Origin: Clostridium beijerinckii
GTDB taxonomy: Bacteria > Bacillota > Clostridia > Clostridiales > Clostridiaceae
Length of the DNA stretch: 64,000 nucleotides
Direction of reading: 5' to 3'
Assembly (NCBI GenBank): GCA_003129525.1
Contig: CP029329.1
Coordinates: 1,717,501-1,781,500, forward strand
The notes beneath the pieces were generated by a model that saw nothing but the letters and a program-made list of their open reading frames with translations, made no database searches and was not told the origin of the DNA. Of the stretch, positions 48,504-57,920 are shown piece by piece (position 1 is the first letter of the stretch; the number at the start of each line of letters is the position of its first letter). A program made the translations under genes and the position numbers.

Positions 48504-49142
48504 TTGAGAAAACTTGCTATATTTGATATAGATTATACTATTACTAAAAGCGAAACTTTAATGGAATTATTTAAATATGTGATAAAAAACGATAAAAGAA
48601 ACATTCGATTTCTACCTAGAGCTATATATAGCGGAAGTATGTACACTTTAGGAATATATGATGAAAGAACAGTAAAAGAGAAATTTTTAAAATTTATAGA
48701 TGGAATAAAGGAACAGGATTTATCAAAACTTGTGAAAAATTTTTATGAAGAGAAATTAAAAACAATAGTGTATGAAGATGCACTAAAAATGATGAAAAAA
48801 CTTAAAAATGAAGGATATGATATATATTTGATTTCAGCATCTCCTGAGTTTTATATTAATGAATTCTATAATATAAAAGAAGTTGATAAAATTATAGGAA
48901 CTAAATTTAATTTTAGTGATGGAATTTTTACAAGGAAGATGGAAGGTGAGAATTGTAAGGGTGAGGAAAAGGTGCGAAGGCTAAAAGAAGTTCTTAAAAA
49001 TGAAAACATAGAGGTGGATTTTAAAGAATCATACATGTTTTCAGATTCTCTATCAGACAAACCATTATTAGATTTAGTTGGAAAACCATATTTAATAAAT
49101 TATAGAAAAAAGCATGATATAGAAATATTAAAGTGGAAATAA
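48504..49142 (+). CDS. HAD-superfamily phosphatase, subfamily IB (PSPase-like)
   Basis: 212 residues. Motif I is FDIDYTITKSETL with nucleophile D8 and general acid D10; a helical cap follows, then motif II Ser in YLISASPEFY, a Lys in motif III, and SDSLSDKPLL as motif IV. The arrangement is that of the SerB-like IB group, which acts on phosphoserine or other small phosphate esters; the substrate is open. It starts at TTG 48504 with AGGTAGG about 9 nt upstream. A family A hairpin starts at its stop codon. Confidence 0.82.
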   Translation: MRKLAIFDIDYTITKSETLMELFKYVIKNDKRNIRFLPRAIYSGSMYTLGIYDERTVKEKFLKFIDGIKEQDLSKLVKNFYEEKLKTIVYEDALKMMKKLKNEGYDIYLISASPEFYINEFYNIKEVDKIIGTKFNFSDGIFTRKMEGENCKGEEKVRRLKEVLKNENIEVDFKESYMFSDSLSDKPLLDLVGKPYLINYRKKHDIEILKWK

Positions 49143-49481
49143 GTATAGATACCCACAGTGAAAATCATACTTAAAATTATGTCTCGCCGAAATGAAGGTC
49201 ATGCATTTGTTCAGGTTACGTGAGGATTTAGCTGTGAATTTCTAATAGCAGAAGTTGTACCCAAAATGCTAGCCTCAAAGGCAAGCGCTCACAGAGAAAG
49301 TTCGAAGAACGAAATGTAAAATTTCGATTCTCACTTTTTGAACAAGCATTTTGGAACAACTTCTACTAAAGAAATATCTACAGCTAAATCATCAATGTAA
49401 CACTTCCACAAAAGCATGACCTTCATTTCTAGTTGGAATATTTTAATGGGATGAGTATAAATTGAAAAAAAGTATTTATAC
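49143..49481 (+). repeat. Long hairpin element interrupted by a family B hairpin (family A, copy A3)
   Basis: Leader GTATAGATACCC (49143) pairs with trailer GTATTTATAC (49472-49481) as P0. P1 is GAAATGAAGGTCATGC (49189-49204), perfectly matched by 49414-49429. P2 is GATTTAGCTGT with ACAGCTAAATC; P3 is GTTGTACCCAAAATGCT with AGCATTTTGGAACAAC. P1 to P1 is 241 bp; removing the family B insert at 49287-49336 gives 191 bp, exactly the length of copy A2. Confidence 0.82.
49287..49336 (+). repeat. Family B hairpin inserted in the apical loop of copy A3
   Basis: CTCACAGAGAAAGTTCGAAG with the stem CGAAAT-GTAAA-ATTTCG and end TTCTCACTTT interrupts the loop between GGCAAGC and TTTGAACAAGC, which are adjacent in copy A2. 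About 50 bp, so it is a clean nested insertion. Confidence 0.75.
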
Positions 49482-49504
49482 AGAAATAGAAAGGGGATAT
49501 AAAT

Positions 49505-50245
49505 ATGGAAGATAAAATAATTTATGAAGTACTAAGAGTTATAAATGGCAAACCAATTTTTCTAGAAACTCATTTAAAAAGAATGAAAAATTCATTTAGT
49601 TTAATTAATGAAAAATTTGAATTCAGCTATGAAGAATTAAGAATGAAAATAGATGATTTAATAAAAACTGAAAATAAATCTGAAGGTAATATAAAAATAA
49701 CTTACGGAGTACATGAAAAAGTATTAAAAGTATTTTTTATAGAACATTCGTATCCTTCTGAGGAAATGTATCAAAGTGGTGTTAAAACAATATTATATTT
49801 CGGAGAAAGAGAAAATCCTAACGCAAAAATAGTTAATGAAAATTTTAGGAAAAAGGTAAATAGTGAAATAAAAGATAAAAATGCCTATGAGGCTATATTA
49901 GTCGATAAAAATGGATATATAACAGAAGGTAGTAAATCCAATATATTTATGGTTAAAGATAATGAACTTTTAACATCACCTCTAAAAGCAGTATTACCAG
50001 GGGTAACAAGAGGCGAAATTATAAAAATAGCAGGGAAAATTGGGATTAAGGTTAAAGAAGTAGAATATAAATATTCAGATATTGACAAATTAGATGGAAT
50101 GTTTATTTCAGGTACATCTCCTAAAGTATTGCCTATAAGTTCGGTTGATAATATAAATCTAGATCCTAATAATAGTATTATTAGAAAATTGTTTAAAGAA
50201 TATAATAATGAGATAAACCTATATATAGGTAGTGACCTAAAATAG
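49505..50245 (+). CDS. Class IV PLP aminotransferase family (IlvE/PabC-like)
   Basis: 246 residues of the D-amino-acid-transaminase fold. IYEVLRVINGKPIFLETHLKRM at the start and TEGSKSNIFMVKDNELLTSP with LPGVTRGEII are the family hallmarks; the PLP lysine should be in NENFRKKVN. At this length it fits aminodeoxychorismate lyase (PabC, folate synthesis) or a branched-chain/D-amino-acid transaminase; no pabA/pabB neighbour helps decide. AAGGGG is upstream of the ATG. Confidence 0.82.
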   Translation: MEDKIIYEVLRVINGKPIFLETHLKRMKNSFSLINEKFEFSYEELRMKIDDLIKTENKSEGNIKITYGVHEKVLKVFFIEHSYPSEEMYQSGVKTILYFGERENPNAKIVNENFRKKVNSEIKDKNAYEAILVDKNGYITEGSKSNIFMVKDNELLTSPLKAVLPGVTRGEIIKIAGKIGIKVKEVEYKYSDIDKLDGMFISGTSPKVLPISSVDNINLDPNNSIIRKLFKEYNNEINLYIGSDLK

Positions 50246-50317
50246 GTTTAATTGCAATTTAATGTAATTTATTGAGGATTAATATAAATTTGGATATAAA
50301 ATTAAACTACGCTATGG

Positions 50318-50323
50318 TATACT
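50318..50323 (+). promoter_or_regulatory. Possible -10 of the chemotaxis operon
   Basis: TATACT (preceded by TATGG) lies 34 bp before the first gene of the operon. No good -35 is seen at the right distance and no sigma-D motif is present, so this is tentative. Confidence 0.25.
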
Positions 50324-50356
50324 TAAGAAGAGAAGTATTTTTATGGGGGAGTATTT

Positions 50357-52315
50357 ATGAATATGAAATTTTCTGGAACATCTTTAGAAGAATGCATCGA
50401 AAAAGCATCGGCAGAATTGACTATTTCTAAAGAATCTCTAAAATATAGGGTAACTAAAGAAGAAAAGAGATTTTTCAAAAGAAAAGTAGAAATAGAAATA
50501 TTAAATGACAACAAAAATACTGAGGAAGAATTTAAAGAAAAAGAAATAATAGGGGAAAAACAAAAAATAGAAGAGAAACAAGTATTTGGAGCCAAGGTAG
50601 AAGATGGGAAAATAATAATAACCGAATCTGAAAATAATGATGAGATTATTACAATTAAATCATGTCCAGGTGTGAATCTGTTTGTTAATGGGGAGAAAAG
50701 TGACTTAACAACGATAGTGACATGTAAAGATAAAATTGAATATAAATTTGAACAAATTCAACCTATGAGGAATATTGATATATCTATTACAAACGATAAG
50801 ATGGAAGCTTATATTAATATAAACTCTATTTCAAAACATATATATGAATTGGTTGACCAAGAATATCATAAAAACTTGACACTTATAAAGAAAAAAATTG
50901 GTGATGAATATCCACCTAAATATGATTTAATGGAATTAAAGGAATTACTAAAAAGTAAAGGTATTCGATATGGTATTATAGAAGATGAACTTAATAATAT
51001 ATGTAATGAACATAACGTAAATAATAAATTAATAGCTAAAGGATTACCAGTTCAAAATGATATACCTGATGAAATTAAGACTTTATTTAAAGATGCAGAA
51101 GAATTAATAAAGCATGAGGATTCAGAACAAAAGGTAGATTATAGAAATAGATATTCAATTTCTAATGCAAATATAGGAGATATTATAGGGGAAGTAACAC
51201 CAGGTAAAGTAGGTAGTGATGGCATAGACGTATTAGGTATGCCAATAAAAAGAAAAACAACTAAAAAAGTCACACTAAAAACCGGAGAAGGATGTAAATT
51301 TGAGAATAATAAAATTATAGCAACTACGAAGGGGAAACCTGCTCTTAGTGGGGGTAAATTTACAGTGAATAAGCTATATAAGGTAGATGAAGTTGATTTA
51401 AAAAGTGGAAATATAGATTTTGTTGGTAACGTAGAGGTAGTTGGAGCTGTTTCAGAGGGCATGGAAGTTAACGCTGGAAATGAACTTTATGTTGGAAAGA
51501 ATGTGGAATCAGCAGTAGTAAAAGCTCTAGGAGAAGTTACTATTAAGGGAAATGTGTTAAACTCAACAATAACTGCTGGAAGTGAAAATGTGGAAAGAAG
51601 ACAATATATAGATAATTTAATTATTTTTAAAAATATTATAAATGATTTGGGGTCTACTGTGGAACAAATAAATGAAAATAATTTATTGGGAATCAAGCAA
51701 TATGGTGAAATTATTAAAATATTAATAGAAAATAAGTTTAAGTTAATTCCTAAATTATCAAGAAGCATTTTAAATTATAATATGTCCCAAGGAGTTCAAC
51801 ATAGTGATATAACTACATTTATAATAAATAAATTATTAGGACTTGGACCATTAAAAATAAAAAAAAGCAGAGAAGTAGAGGAATTTAAAGAAATATTAGA
51901 AGAAGAAATAGAAGAGATGGAAGCTTTAGTAATAATCCCAATCAATATTTATTTGGCGTATGCTCAAGGTGCCGATATAGAATCATCAGGAAGTGTTTTT
52001 ATAACAGGTAAAGGACAATATACTTCCAATATAACAGCGTTAAATAATATAGAATTTACTGCTGACAATTCTGTTTGTAGAGGAGGTACTTTATGTGCTG
52101 GTTCTGAAATAAAGTTAAAAGCAGTAGGAAGTGTAGCCGGGGTTAATACTGTATTAAAAGTTCCTAAAACAGGTCGTATTACGGCTGATATAGCGTATAA
52201 TAATACAATTTTTTGCTTTGGGGAAAAACAAATAATGTTAGAAGAATCAGTTAAAAATGTACAAGCATATTTAGATAAAAGTGGTCAAATTGCAATTGAT
52301 AAATTTAATTTATAG
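50357..52315 (+). CDS. FapA family protein (DUF342) with Jag-N domain
   Basis: 652 residues. Residues 1-55 (FSGTSLEECIEKASAELTIS ... KRFFKRKVEIEI) look like the Jag N-terminal domain found on RNA-binding cell-shape proteins. The rest is the DUF342/FapA architecture: a central region with VDGIDVLG-like loops (GSDGIDVLGMPI), and a right-handed beta-helix of GNVEVVGAVSEGMEVNAGNEL-type turns interrupted by a helical insertion (about 405-540). FapA proteins affect polar targeting and flagellar assembly in other bacteria. It heads the operon; the next gene starts 15 bp later. Confidence 0.85.
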   Translation: MNMKFSGTSLEECIEKASAELTISKESLKYRVTKEEKRFFKRKVEIEILNDNKNTEEEFKEKEIIGEKQKIEEKQVFGAKVEDGKIIITESENNDEIITIKSCPGVNLFVNGEKSDLTTIVTCKDKIEYKFEQIQPMRNIDISITNDKMEAYININSISKHIYELVDQEYHKNLTLIKKKIGDEYPPKYDLMELKELLKSKGIRYGIIEDELNNICNEHNVNNKLIAKGLPVQNDIPDEIKTLFKDAEELIKHEDSEQKVDYRNRYSISNANIGDIIGEVTPGKVGSDGIDVLGMPIKRKTTKKVTLKTGEGCKFENNKIIATTKGKPALSGGKFTVNKLYKVDEVDLKSGNIDFVGNVEVVGAVSEGMEVNAGNELYVGKNVESAVVKALGEVTIKGNVLNSTITAGSENVERRQYIDNLIIFKNIINDLGSTVEQINENNLLGIKQYGEIIKILIENKFKLIPKLSRSILNYNMSQGVQHSDITTFIINKLLGLGPLKIKKSREVEEFKEILEEEIEEMEALVIIPINIYLAYAQGADIESSGSVFITGKGQYTSNITALNNIEFTADNSVCRGGTLCAGSEIKLKAVGSVAGVNTVLKVPKTGRITADIAYNNTIFCFGEKQIMLEESVKNVQAYLDKSGQIAIDKFNL

Positions 52316-52329
52316 GAGGCTTAATAGTA

Positions 52330-52779
52330 ATGGAAAATAATGAAATTAAAATGTTAATATTTGCATTAAATGGAGAATATTATGCAACAGATATAAAAGA
52401 AGTTGAAAGAATTTTGGGATATCAAGAACCAACAATTCTTCCAGATGCACCTATCTTTGTAAAGGGAGTAATAAACCATGAGCAAAGTATACTTCCAATA
52501 ATAAGCTTATCAAGAAAGTTTAATTTTGGAGAAGATAAAGAAAGTGAAAATAGAAAAATAATAGTTGTAAAAAGAAAAGAAAATAAATTTGGAATTATTG
52601 TAGAGAATGTTTATGAAGTAAGAGATGTTAATAGCGATTTAATGGAAGCTGCACCAGCAATAACAACTACAATAGATAGAAAGTACATTGCAGGATTAAT
52701 AAAATTAGAAGATAATATAGTTATTTTATTAGATTTAGAAAAAATATTATCATCAGAGGATGAAGGTAATATTTTCTAG
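52330..52779 (+). CDS. cheW: Chemotaxis coupling protein CheW (first copy)
   Basis: 149 residues with the CheW double beta-barrel: KMLIFALNGEYYATDIKEVERIL, then LPDAPIFVKGVINHEQSILPIISL and the C-terminal IAGLIKLEDNIVILLDLEKIL. It couples CheA to receptors. A second, shorter cheW lies at 58455 in the same operon; this one is more diverged (NHEQ in place of NLRG). TATAGGAGG precedes the ATG, 15 bp after the FapA-like gene. Confidence 0.88.
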   Translation: MENNEIKMLIFALNGEYYATDIKEVERILGYQEPTILPDAPIFVKGVINHEQSILPIISLSRKFNFGEDKESENRKIIVVKRKENKFGIIVENVYEVRDVNSDLMEAAPAITTTIDRKYIAGLIKLEDNIVILLDLEKILSSEDEGNIF

Positions 52780-52788
52780 GGGGTAAAA

Positions 52789-53277
52789 ATGGTAAGTACA
52801 GATATAAAGGTTGGAATAGCTGATTTGAATTTAGTATTAGATCCAGGATCTATAATGACAATAGGATTAGGATCGTGTATAGGAATAGCTTTATATGATA
52901 AGATCCTTAAAGTGGCTGGATTAGCTCACATAATGCTTCCAGATAGTACTCAATTTAAAAATAATACAAACCCCATGAAATTTGCAGATTTGGCTATTCC
53001 ACTGCTAATTGAAAAAATGGAGGAACAAGGGTGTAAAAAGAGAAACCTCATAGCAAAAATTGCAGGAGGGGCTTCGATGTTTAATTTTTCTGATAAAAGT
53101 ATAATAAGCGATATTGGAAAGAGAAATGCTGAAGCAGTTAAAAAAACATTAAAAGATAAATTAATTCCAATAGTTGCTGAGGAAACAGGAGGAAACAAAG
53201 GAAGAACTATGATTCTTCAAGCTAGTGATGGAAAAGTAATACTTAAAGTAGTAGGCCTTGGAATTATTGAATTATAA
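52789..53277 (+). CDS. cheD: Chemoreceptor glutamine deamidase CheD
   Basis: 162 residues. The catalytic Cys is in TIGLGSCIGIALYD and the His in VAGLAHIMLPDS; AKIAGGASMFNF and GGNKGRTMIL are the conserved later motifs. CheD deamidates receptor glutamines and, in Firmicutes, stimulates the CheY-P phosphatase CheC, encoded further down this operon. It lies 9 bp after cheW with AGGGGG as site. Confidence 0.93.
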   Translation: MVSTDIKVGIADLNLVLDPGSIMTIGLGSCIGIALYDKILKVAGLAHIMLPDSTQFKNNTNPMKFADLAIPLLIEKMEEQGCKKRNLIAKIAGGASMFNFSDKSIISDIGKRNAEAVKKTLKDKLIPIVAEETGGNKGRTMILQASDGKVILKVVGLGIIEL

Positions 53278-53294
53278 AGAAAGGTGTGGTATAG

Positions 53295-54404
53295 ATGGAT
53301 AAAATAAAGATTGTAGTTGTTGATGACTCTGCTTTTATGAGAAAGGCAATATCAGATATGATAGAGTCAGAAAGCAGCTTTGAAGTTATAGCTAAATTAA
53401 GGGATGGAAGAGAATTAGTTGAAAAGATAGATACATATAATCCAGATCTTATCACATTAGACGTACATATGAAAGATTTAGACGGACTTGCAACACTTAA
53501 AGAGTTAAAAGGACTAGGAAAAAGTTATCCGGTATTAATGATTAGTAGTTCTACAACAGAAGGCTCAGAATTAACATTGGACTGTTTAGATAATGGAGCA
53601 ATCAGTTTTATAACTAAGCCATCAGGAAGTATTTCTTTAGATATAATAAAAGTTCAAAAAAACTTAATAGAGGAAATTAAAAGTATAACAAATAATATAA
53701 ATTCAAGTAGAAGGATTCGCAACACAACTAATAAAACGATTTATAAATCTAATCCTGAGACTGCATTTGGTAATGTGGCTACAATAAAAGAAAGTTCTAT
53801 TAAAAGAGAGAATACAATGATTGTACCTAAAAATAAAAAGATAGATGCGGTTGTGATTGGTGCATCTACAGGTGGTCCTAAGGCGCTTCAAGAAGTATTA
53901 ACAAAACTTCCATCAGATTTAGGAGTTCCAGTTTTTGTAGTTCAACATATGCCAGAAGGATTTACAAAAGTTTTTTCAGAAAGATTAGATAAAGCTTGCA
54001 ATATGAAGGTATTAGAAGCAGCAGAAGGAATGAAGGTAAGCAAAGATACAATATATATTGCTAAAGGTGGTAAACATATGACAGTTGGTTCAAATAATGT
54101 AATACATTTGAATGAAGAGCCATCTATATGGGGTGTAAGACCAGCTGTTGATAAATTATTTGATTCTGCTATAAAAATATATGGAGGCAATTTAATATCA
54201 GTAATTTTAACAGGAATGGGAAGAGATGGTGCTAACGGGACTAGTAATATAAAAGATAGTGGTGGGGTAACAATATCAGAAGATAAATGCACATGTACAA
54301 TTTATGGTATGCCAAAAGCTGCATTTGAAACTGGAAAAGTAGATTTGGTAGTTCCGCTTAATGAAATAGCTAGTAAAGTAATAAAAATAGTAAAAGGGGT
54401 ATAG
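53295..54404 (+). CDS. cheB: Protein-glutamate methylesterase CheB
   Basis: 369 residues: receiver domain (1-120) with phospho-acceptor D56 and VDDSAFMR, a linker of about 60 residues, and the methylesterase domain with catalytic triad S191 (GASTGGP), H218 (QHMPEGFT) and D311 (GMGRDGANG). It demethylates and deamidates receptors upon phosphorylation by CheA. GAAAGGTG precedes the ATG. Confidence 0.95.
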   Translation: MDKIKIVVVDDSAFMRKAISDMIESESSFEVIAKLRDGRELVEKIDTYNPDLITLDVHMKDLDGLATLKELKGLGKSYPVLMISSSTTEGSELTLDCLDNGAISFITKPSGSISLDIIKVQKNLIEEIKSITNNINSSRRIRNTTNKTIYKSNPETAFGNVATIKESSIKRENTMIVPKNKKIDAVVIGASTGGPKALQEVLTKLPSDLGVPVFVVQHMPEGFTKVFSERLDKACNMKVLEAAEGMKVSKDTIYIAKGGKHMTVGSNNVIHLNEEPSIWGVRPAVDKLFDSAIKIYGGNLISVILTGMGRDGANGTSNIKDSGGVTISEDKCTCTIYGMPKAAFETGKVDLVVPLNEIASKVIKIVKGV

Positions 54405-54412
54405 GAGGAAAC

Positions 54413-55180
54413 ATGGATTTTAATGAATTTCATAAATGGGTTCATAAAGAATTAGGAATAAATTTATCAGCATATAAACCAGAGCAACTTAATAGAAGAA
54501 TAAATAGTTTGATGACTAGAGTTGGAATAAAAACATTAGATGAATATTCAAAAGTTATAAAAAGTAATCCTGAACAAAAACAAAAATTCTTAGATTTTAT
54601 AACAATAAATGTAACAGAATTTTTTAGAAATCCAGAATTGTTTCTTGATTTAGAAAAGCAAATTTTAAAAGAATTATTACCTAATACTCCTAATTTAAAA
54701 ATTTGGAGTGCAGCTTGTTCAATAGGCTGTGAGCCGTATACTGTAGGAATGATATTAAATAAATTAACACCAAATGGAAGACATAATATAATAGCAACGG
54801 ACATAGATGATACTATACTTGCAAGAGCAAAAGCTGGAGAATATACTCAAAATGAAATGAAGGGCATAAATAATGCTGATTTGACTAAATATTTTAAAAT
54901 AAAAGACGATATATACTATATAGAGTCTAAAATTAAGAATATGGTGACTTTTAAAAAACATGATTTGATTTTGGATAAATATGAAACTGGGTTTGATTTA
55001 ATAATATGCAGAAATGTTGTTATTTATTTTAATAATGATAGTAAACAAGAAATTTATAAAAAATTTAGTAATTCATTAAAAAAAGGTGGGCTTTTATTTG
55101 TAGGAGCTACAGAAAGCATTTACAATTATAGAGACTATGGCTTTGAAAAAGCATCTACCTTTATCTATAAAAAAATATAA
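54413..55180 (+). CDS. cheR: Chemotaxis protein methyltransferase CheR
   Basis: 255 residues. An N-terminal helical domain (CheR_N) is followed by the SAM-binding Rossmann domain with NVTEFFRNPELF, WSAACSIGCEPYTVGMIL (motif I; the usual GxEPYS is CEPYT) and FDLIICRNVVIYF. It methylates receptor glutamates, opposing CheB encoded 8 bp upstream. GGAGG is 4 nt before the ATG. Confidence 0.93.
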   Translation: MDFNEFHKWVHKELGINLSAYKPEQLNRRINSLMTRVGIKTLDEYSKVIKSNPEQKQKFLDFITINVTEFFRNPELFLDLEKQILKELLPNTPNLKIWSAACSIGCEPYTVGMILNKLTPNGRHNIIATDIDDTILARAKAGEYTQNEMKGINNADLTKYFKIKDDIYYIESKIKNMVTFKKHDLILDKYETGFDLIICRNVVIYFNNDSKQEIYKKFSNSLKKGGLLFVGATESIYNYRDYGFEKASTFIYKKI

Positions 55181-55193
55181 GGGAGGACTAAAG

Positions 55194-57263
55194 ATGGATA
55201 CATCTCAATATATGTCAATGTTTTTAGAGGAATCATTAGAAAATTTGCAAACGTTAAATGAATCTCTATTAGAATTAGAACAAAATCCAGAAGATACAGA
55301 TAAAGTAAATGCAATATTTAGGGTTGCTCATACAATTAAAGGAATGGCAGCAACTATGGGATTTACAGATCTTGCAGAGCTTACACATAAAATGGAGGAT
55401 GTATTAGCTGAGTTTAGAGAAGGAAAATTAAAAGTAACTCAAGATGTAGTAACAGTATTATTTGATTGCCTTGATACCTTAGAAAAAATGATTGATAATG
55501 TTCAAGAAGAATGTGATGAAAAAATAGAGATAGATAGTATAATTAAAGCTCTAGCTGATATAAAAAATAATGGAAATAAAAGTGGGACATCAGAAAAGAT
55601 TGAAACAAAAGAAACTTCAGATAAAAATGTTATGGATTTAATAGTTAGTGATGATTCAGAACTAGATCTAAATGAATATGATACATCTGTAATTAAGCAA
55701 GCAAAGGAAAAAGGATTTAATTCAATTGAAATAAAAGTAACATTAAGTGAAAATACATTACTAAAATCTGCAAGAGCTTTTCTAATCGTTAAAGATCTTG
55801 AAGAACATGGTGAAATTTTAAAATCAGAACCATCAACTCAAGATATTGAAAATGAAGAATTTGATTTTGAATTGAAGTTTGTTTTAGTAACTAAAAATAC
55901 TGTTGATGAAATAATAGCTGTTGTAAATGGAATTTCAGAAATAACAGAAGTTGAAGCTTCATTAATTGAATTTGAAAATATTGAAGTAGTAGCTCCGAAA
56001 GAAATAGAAAAGAAAGAAATACTACAAGAACAAAAAATAGAGAAAAAAGATTCGAGTGAAAACCCAGTACAAATAAATACTGAAGTTGAACAATTACTAG
56101 CAAAGAAAGCAATTCAAAAGAAAGAAGTTAAAAAAACACATCAATCTGTAAGAGTTGATTTGGAAAAAATAGATAATTTAATGAATATGGTTTCTGAACT
56201 TGTAATTTATAGAACAAGACTAGAACAAATAGTTATTTCACATAAATCACAAGAATTAAATGAAACTTTAGAACAAGTGGGAAGAACAACATCTGATCTT
56301 CAAGATTTAGTTATGAAGATTAGAATGTTACCATTAGATACAGTATTTAATAGATTTCCAAGAATGATAAGAGATATATCAGTAGAATTAAACAAGGAAA
56401 TTAACTTTATTATAGAAGGTGCTGATACTGAACTTGATAGAACAGTTATTGATGAAATTGGGGAACCGTTGATTCATTTATTAAGGAATGCAGCAGATCA
56501 TGGTGTAGAATCAGCAGAAAAGAGAATCGCACAAGGCAAGCCACCAGTTGGAACTGTTAAGTTAGTTGCATATCAAGAAGGAACAAAAGCATTAATAAAA
56601 GTAATAGATGATGGTGCCGGAATAAATCTTGAAAGAGTAAAAGCAAAGGCTGAACAAAAAGGAATAAATACAGATGGCATGTCAGATAATGATATCAAAA
56701 ACTTGATTTTTGCACAAGGCTTTAGTACTAATGAAGTAGTAACAGATATTTCAGGTAGAGGCGTTGGAATGGACGTTGTTAAGACAAAAATTGCAGCTCT
56801 TGGAGGTACAGTAGATTTATATAGTGAAGAAGGCAAAGGATCAACTTTTGTTATTAAACTTCCACTTACATTACAAATAATACAAGCCCTACTTGTAAAA
56901 ATAGGTGAAGAAACACTTGCTATATCATTAGGTTTCATAGACAGAGTAATAGATTATAAAGAAGAAAATATAAAGAGAAGTAATGGAAAAGAAGTTATTG
57001 TTTATAGAGAAAGTGTAATTCCATTAGTAAGATTAAATGAAACTTTAGATATAGAGGCTAGCGCAACTGATAAGAAATTTGTTATAATAGTGAATGTTGG
57101 TGATAAAACTATAGGTTTATTAGTGGATTCATTACTTGGACAACAAGAAATAGTAATAAAACCACTTGGAAAAACACTAAAGAGTTTAGATCAATATATT
57201 GGTGCAACTATACTTGGAAATGGTCTAGTAACATTAATATTAGATGTAGGAGCATTACTATAA
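55194..57263 (+). CDS. cheA: Chemotaxis histidine kinase CheA
   Basis: 689 residues from ATG at 55194 behind GGGAGG; a longer frame overlapping cheR has no site. Domains: HPt/P1 (1-105) with phospho-acceptor H46 in RVAHTIKG, a P2 CheY/CheB-binding domain (about 165-275), a Glu/Lys-rich linker, P3 dimerisation helices, the P4 ATPase with HLLRNAADHG, DDGAGI and GRGVGMDVVK, and the C-terminal CheW-like P5. All catalytic boxes are intact. Confidence 0.95.
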   Translation: MDTSQYMSMFLEESLENLQTLNESLLELEQNPEDTDKVNAIFRVAHTIKGMAATMGFTDLAELTHKMEDVLAEFREGKLKVTQDVVTVLFDCLDTLEKMIDNVQEECDEKIEIDSIIKALADIKNNGNKSGTSEKIETKETSDKNVMDLIVSDDSELDLNEYDTSVIKQAKEKGFNSIEIKVTLSENTLLKSARAFLIVKDLEEHGEILKSEPSTQDIENEEFDFELKFVLVTKNTVDEIIAVVNGISEITEVEASLIEFENIEVVAPKEIEKKEILQEQKIEKKDSSENPVQINTEVEQLLAKKAIQKKEVKKTHQSVRVDLEKIDNLMNMVSELVIYRTRLEQIVISHKSQELNETLEQVGRTTSDLQDLVMKIRMLPLDTVFNRFPRMIRDISVELNKEINFIIEGADTELDRTVIDEIGEPLIHLLRNAADHGVESAEKRIAQGKPPVGTVKLVAYQEGTKALIKVIDDGAGINLERVKAKAEQKGINTDGMSDNDIKNLIFAQGFSTNEVVTDISGRGVGMDVVKTKIAALGGTVDLYSEEGKGSTFVIKLPLTLQIIQALLVKIGEETLAISLGFIDRVIDYKEENIKRSNGKEVIVYRESVIPLVRLNETLDIEASATDKKFVIIVNVGDKTIGLLVDSLLGQQEIVIKPLGKTLKSLDQYIGATILGNGLVTLILDVGALL

Positions 57264-57301
57264 CCACTAAATATAAGAAGTATTTTTAAGGAGGGGTATA
57301 A

Positions 57302-57901
57302 GTGGAGTATTCTAATTTAAGCGCTTTGCAATTAGATGCACTTAAAGAAGTCTCTAATATAGGTGCAGGAAATGCAGCAACTGCTCTTTCCATGATGATA
57401 GGGAAAAAAGTAGATATGACAGTACCGTCAGTGAATATAGTAAGATTAGAAGATATAGTTGAAGAAAATGGAGAATGTGAAGTGGCTGGTACAGTTGTTA
57501 GAGTACTTGGGGATATTGCAGGGAATATTCTTTTGGTATTCGAAAAACCAACAGCTGAAAATATAATAGAAAAATTAGTGGGAAGCAAGCAGTCACCTGA
57601 AAGTGAAATGGGCAGTTCAGTATTATGTGAAATAGCAAATATAATATCAGCATCTTATATGAACGCTATATCACAATTAACTAATCTTGCTATGGCACCA
57701 TCAGTGCCAGCAGCATCATATGATATGCTAGGTGCGATACTTACAACGACATTTATAGAATCTAATCAATATGATGAATACATATTAGATATAGAAACTG
57801 TATTTTTAGACGATACAGATGAAAATATAGGGGGACACTTTTATTATATCCCTATGCCAGGGTCATTAGAAAGAATATTAGAATCTATAGGAATAAATTA
57901 A
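57302..57901 (+). CDS. cheC: CheY-P phosphatase CheC
   Basis: 199 residues with two copies of the phosphatase helix motif: LDALKEVSNIGAGNAATAL (N terminus) and SSVLCEIANIISASYMNAI (about 105-123). It dephosphorylates CheY-P and is regulated by CheD. It starts at GTG 57302 or close by, with AAGGAGGGG just upstream, 38 bp after cheA. Confidence 0.92.
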   Translation: MEYSNLSALQLDALKEVSNIGAGNAATALSMMIGKKVDMTVPSVNIVRLEDIVEENGECEVAGTVVRVLGDIAGNILLVFEKPTAENIIEKLVGSKQSPESEMGSSVLCEIANIISASYMNAISQLTNLAMAPSVPAASYDMLGAILTTTFIESNQYDEYILDIETVFLDDTDENIGGHFYYIPMPGSLERILESIGIN

Positions 57902-57920
57902 ATTTTGGAGGTAAAATTAT

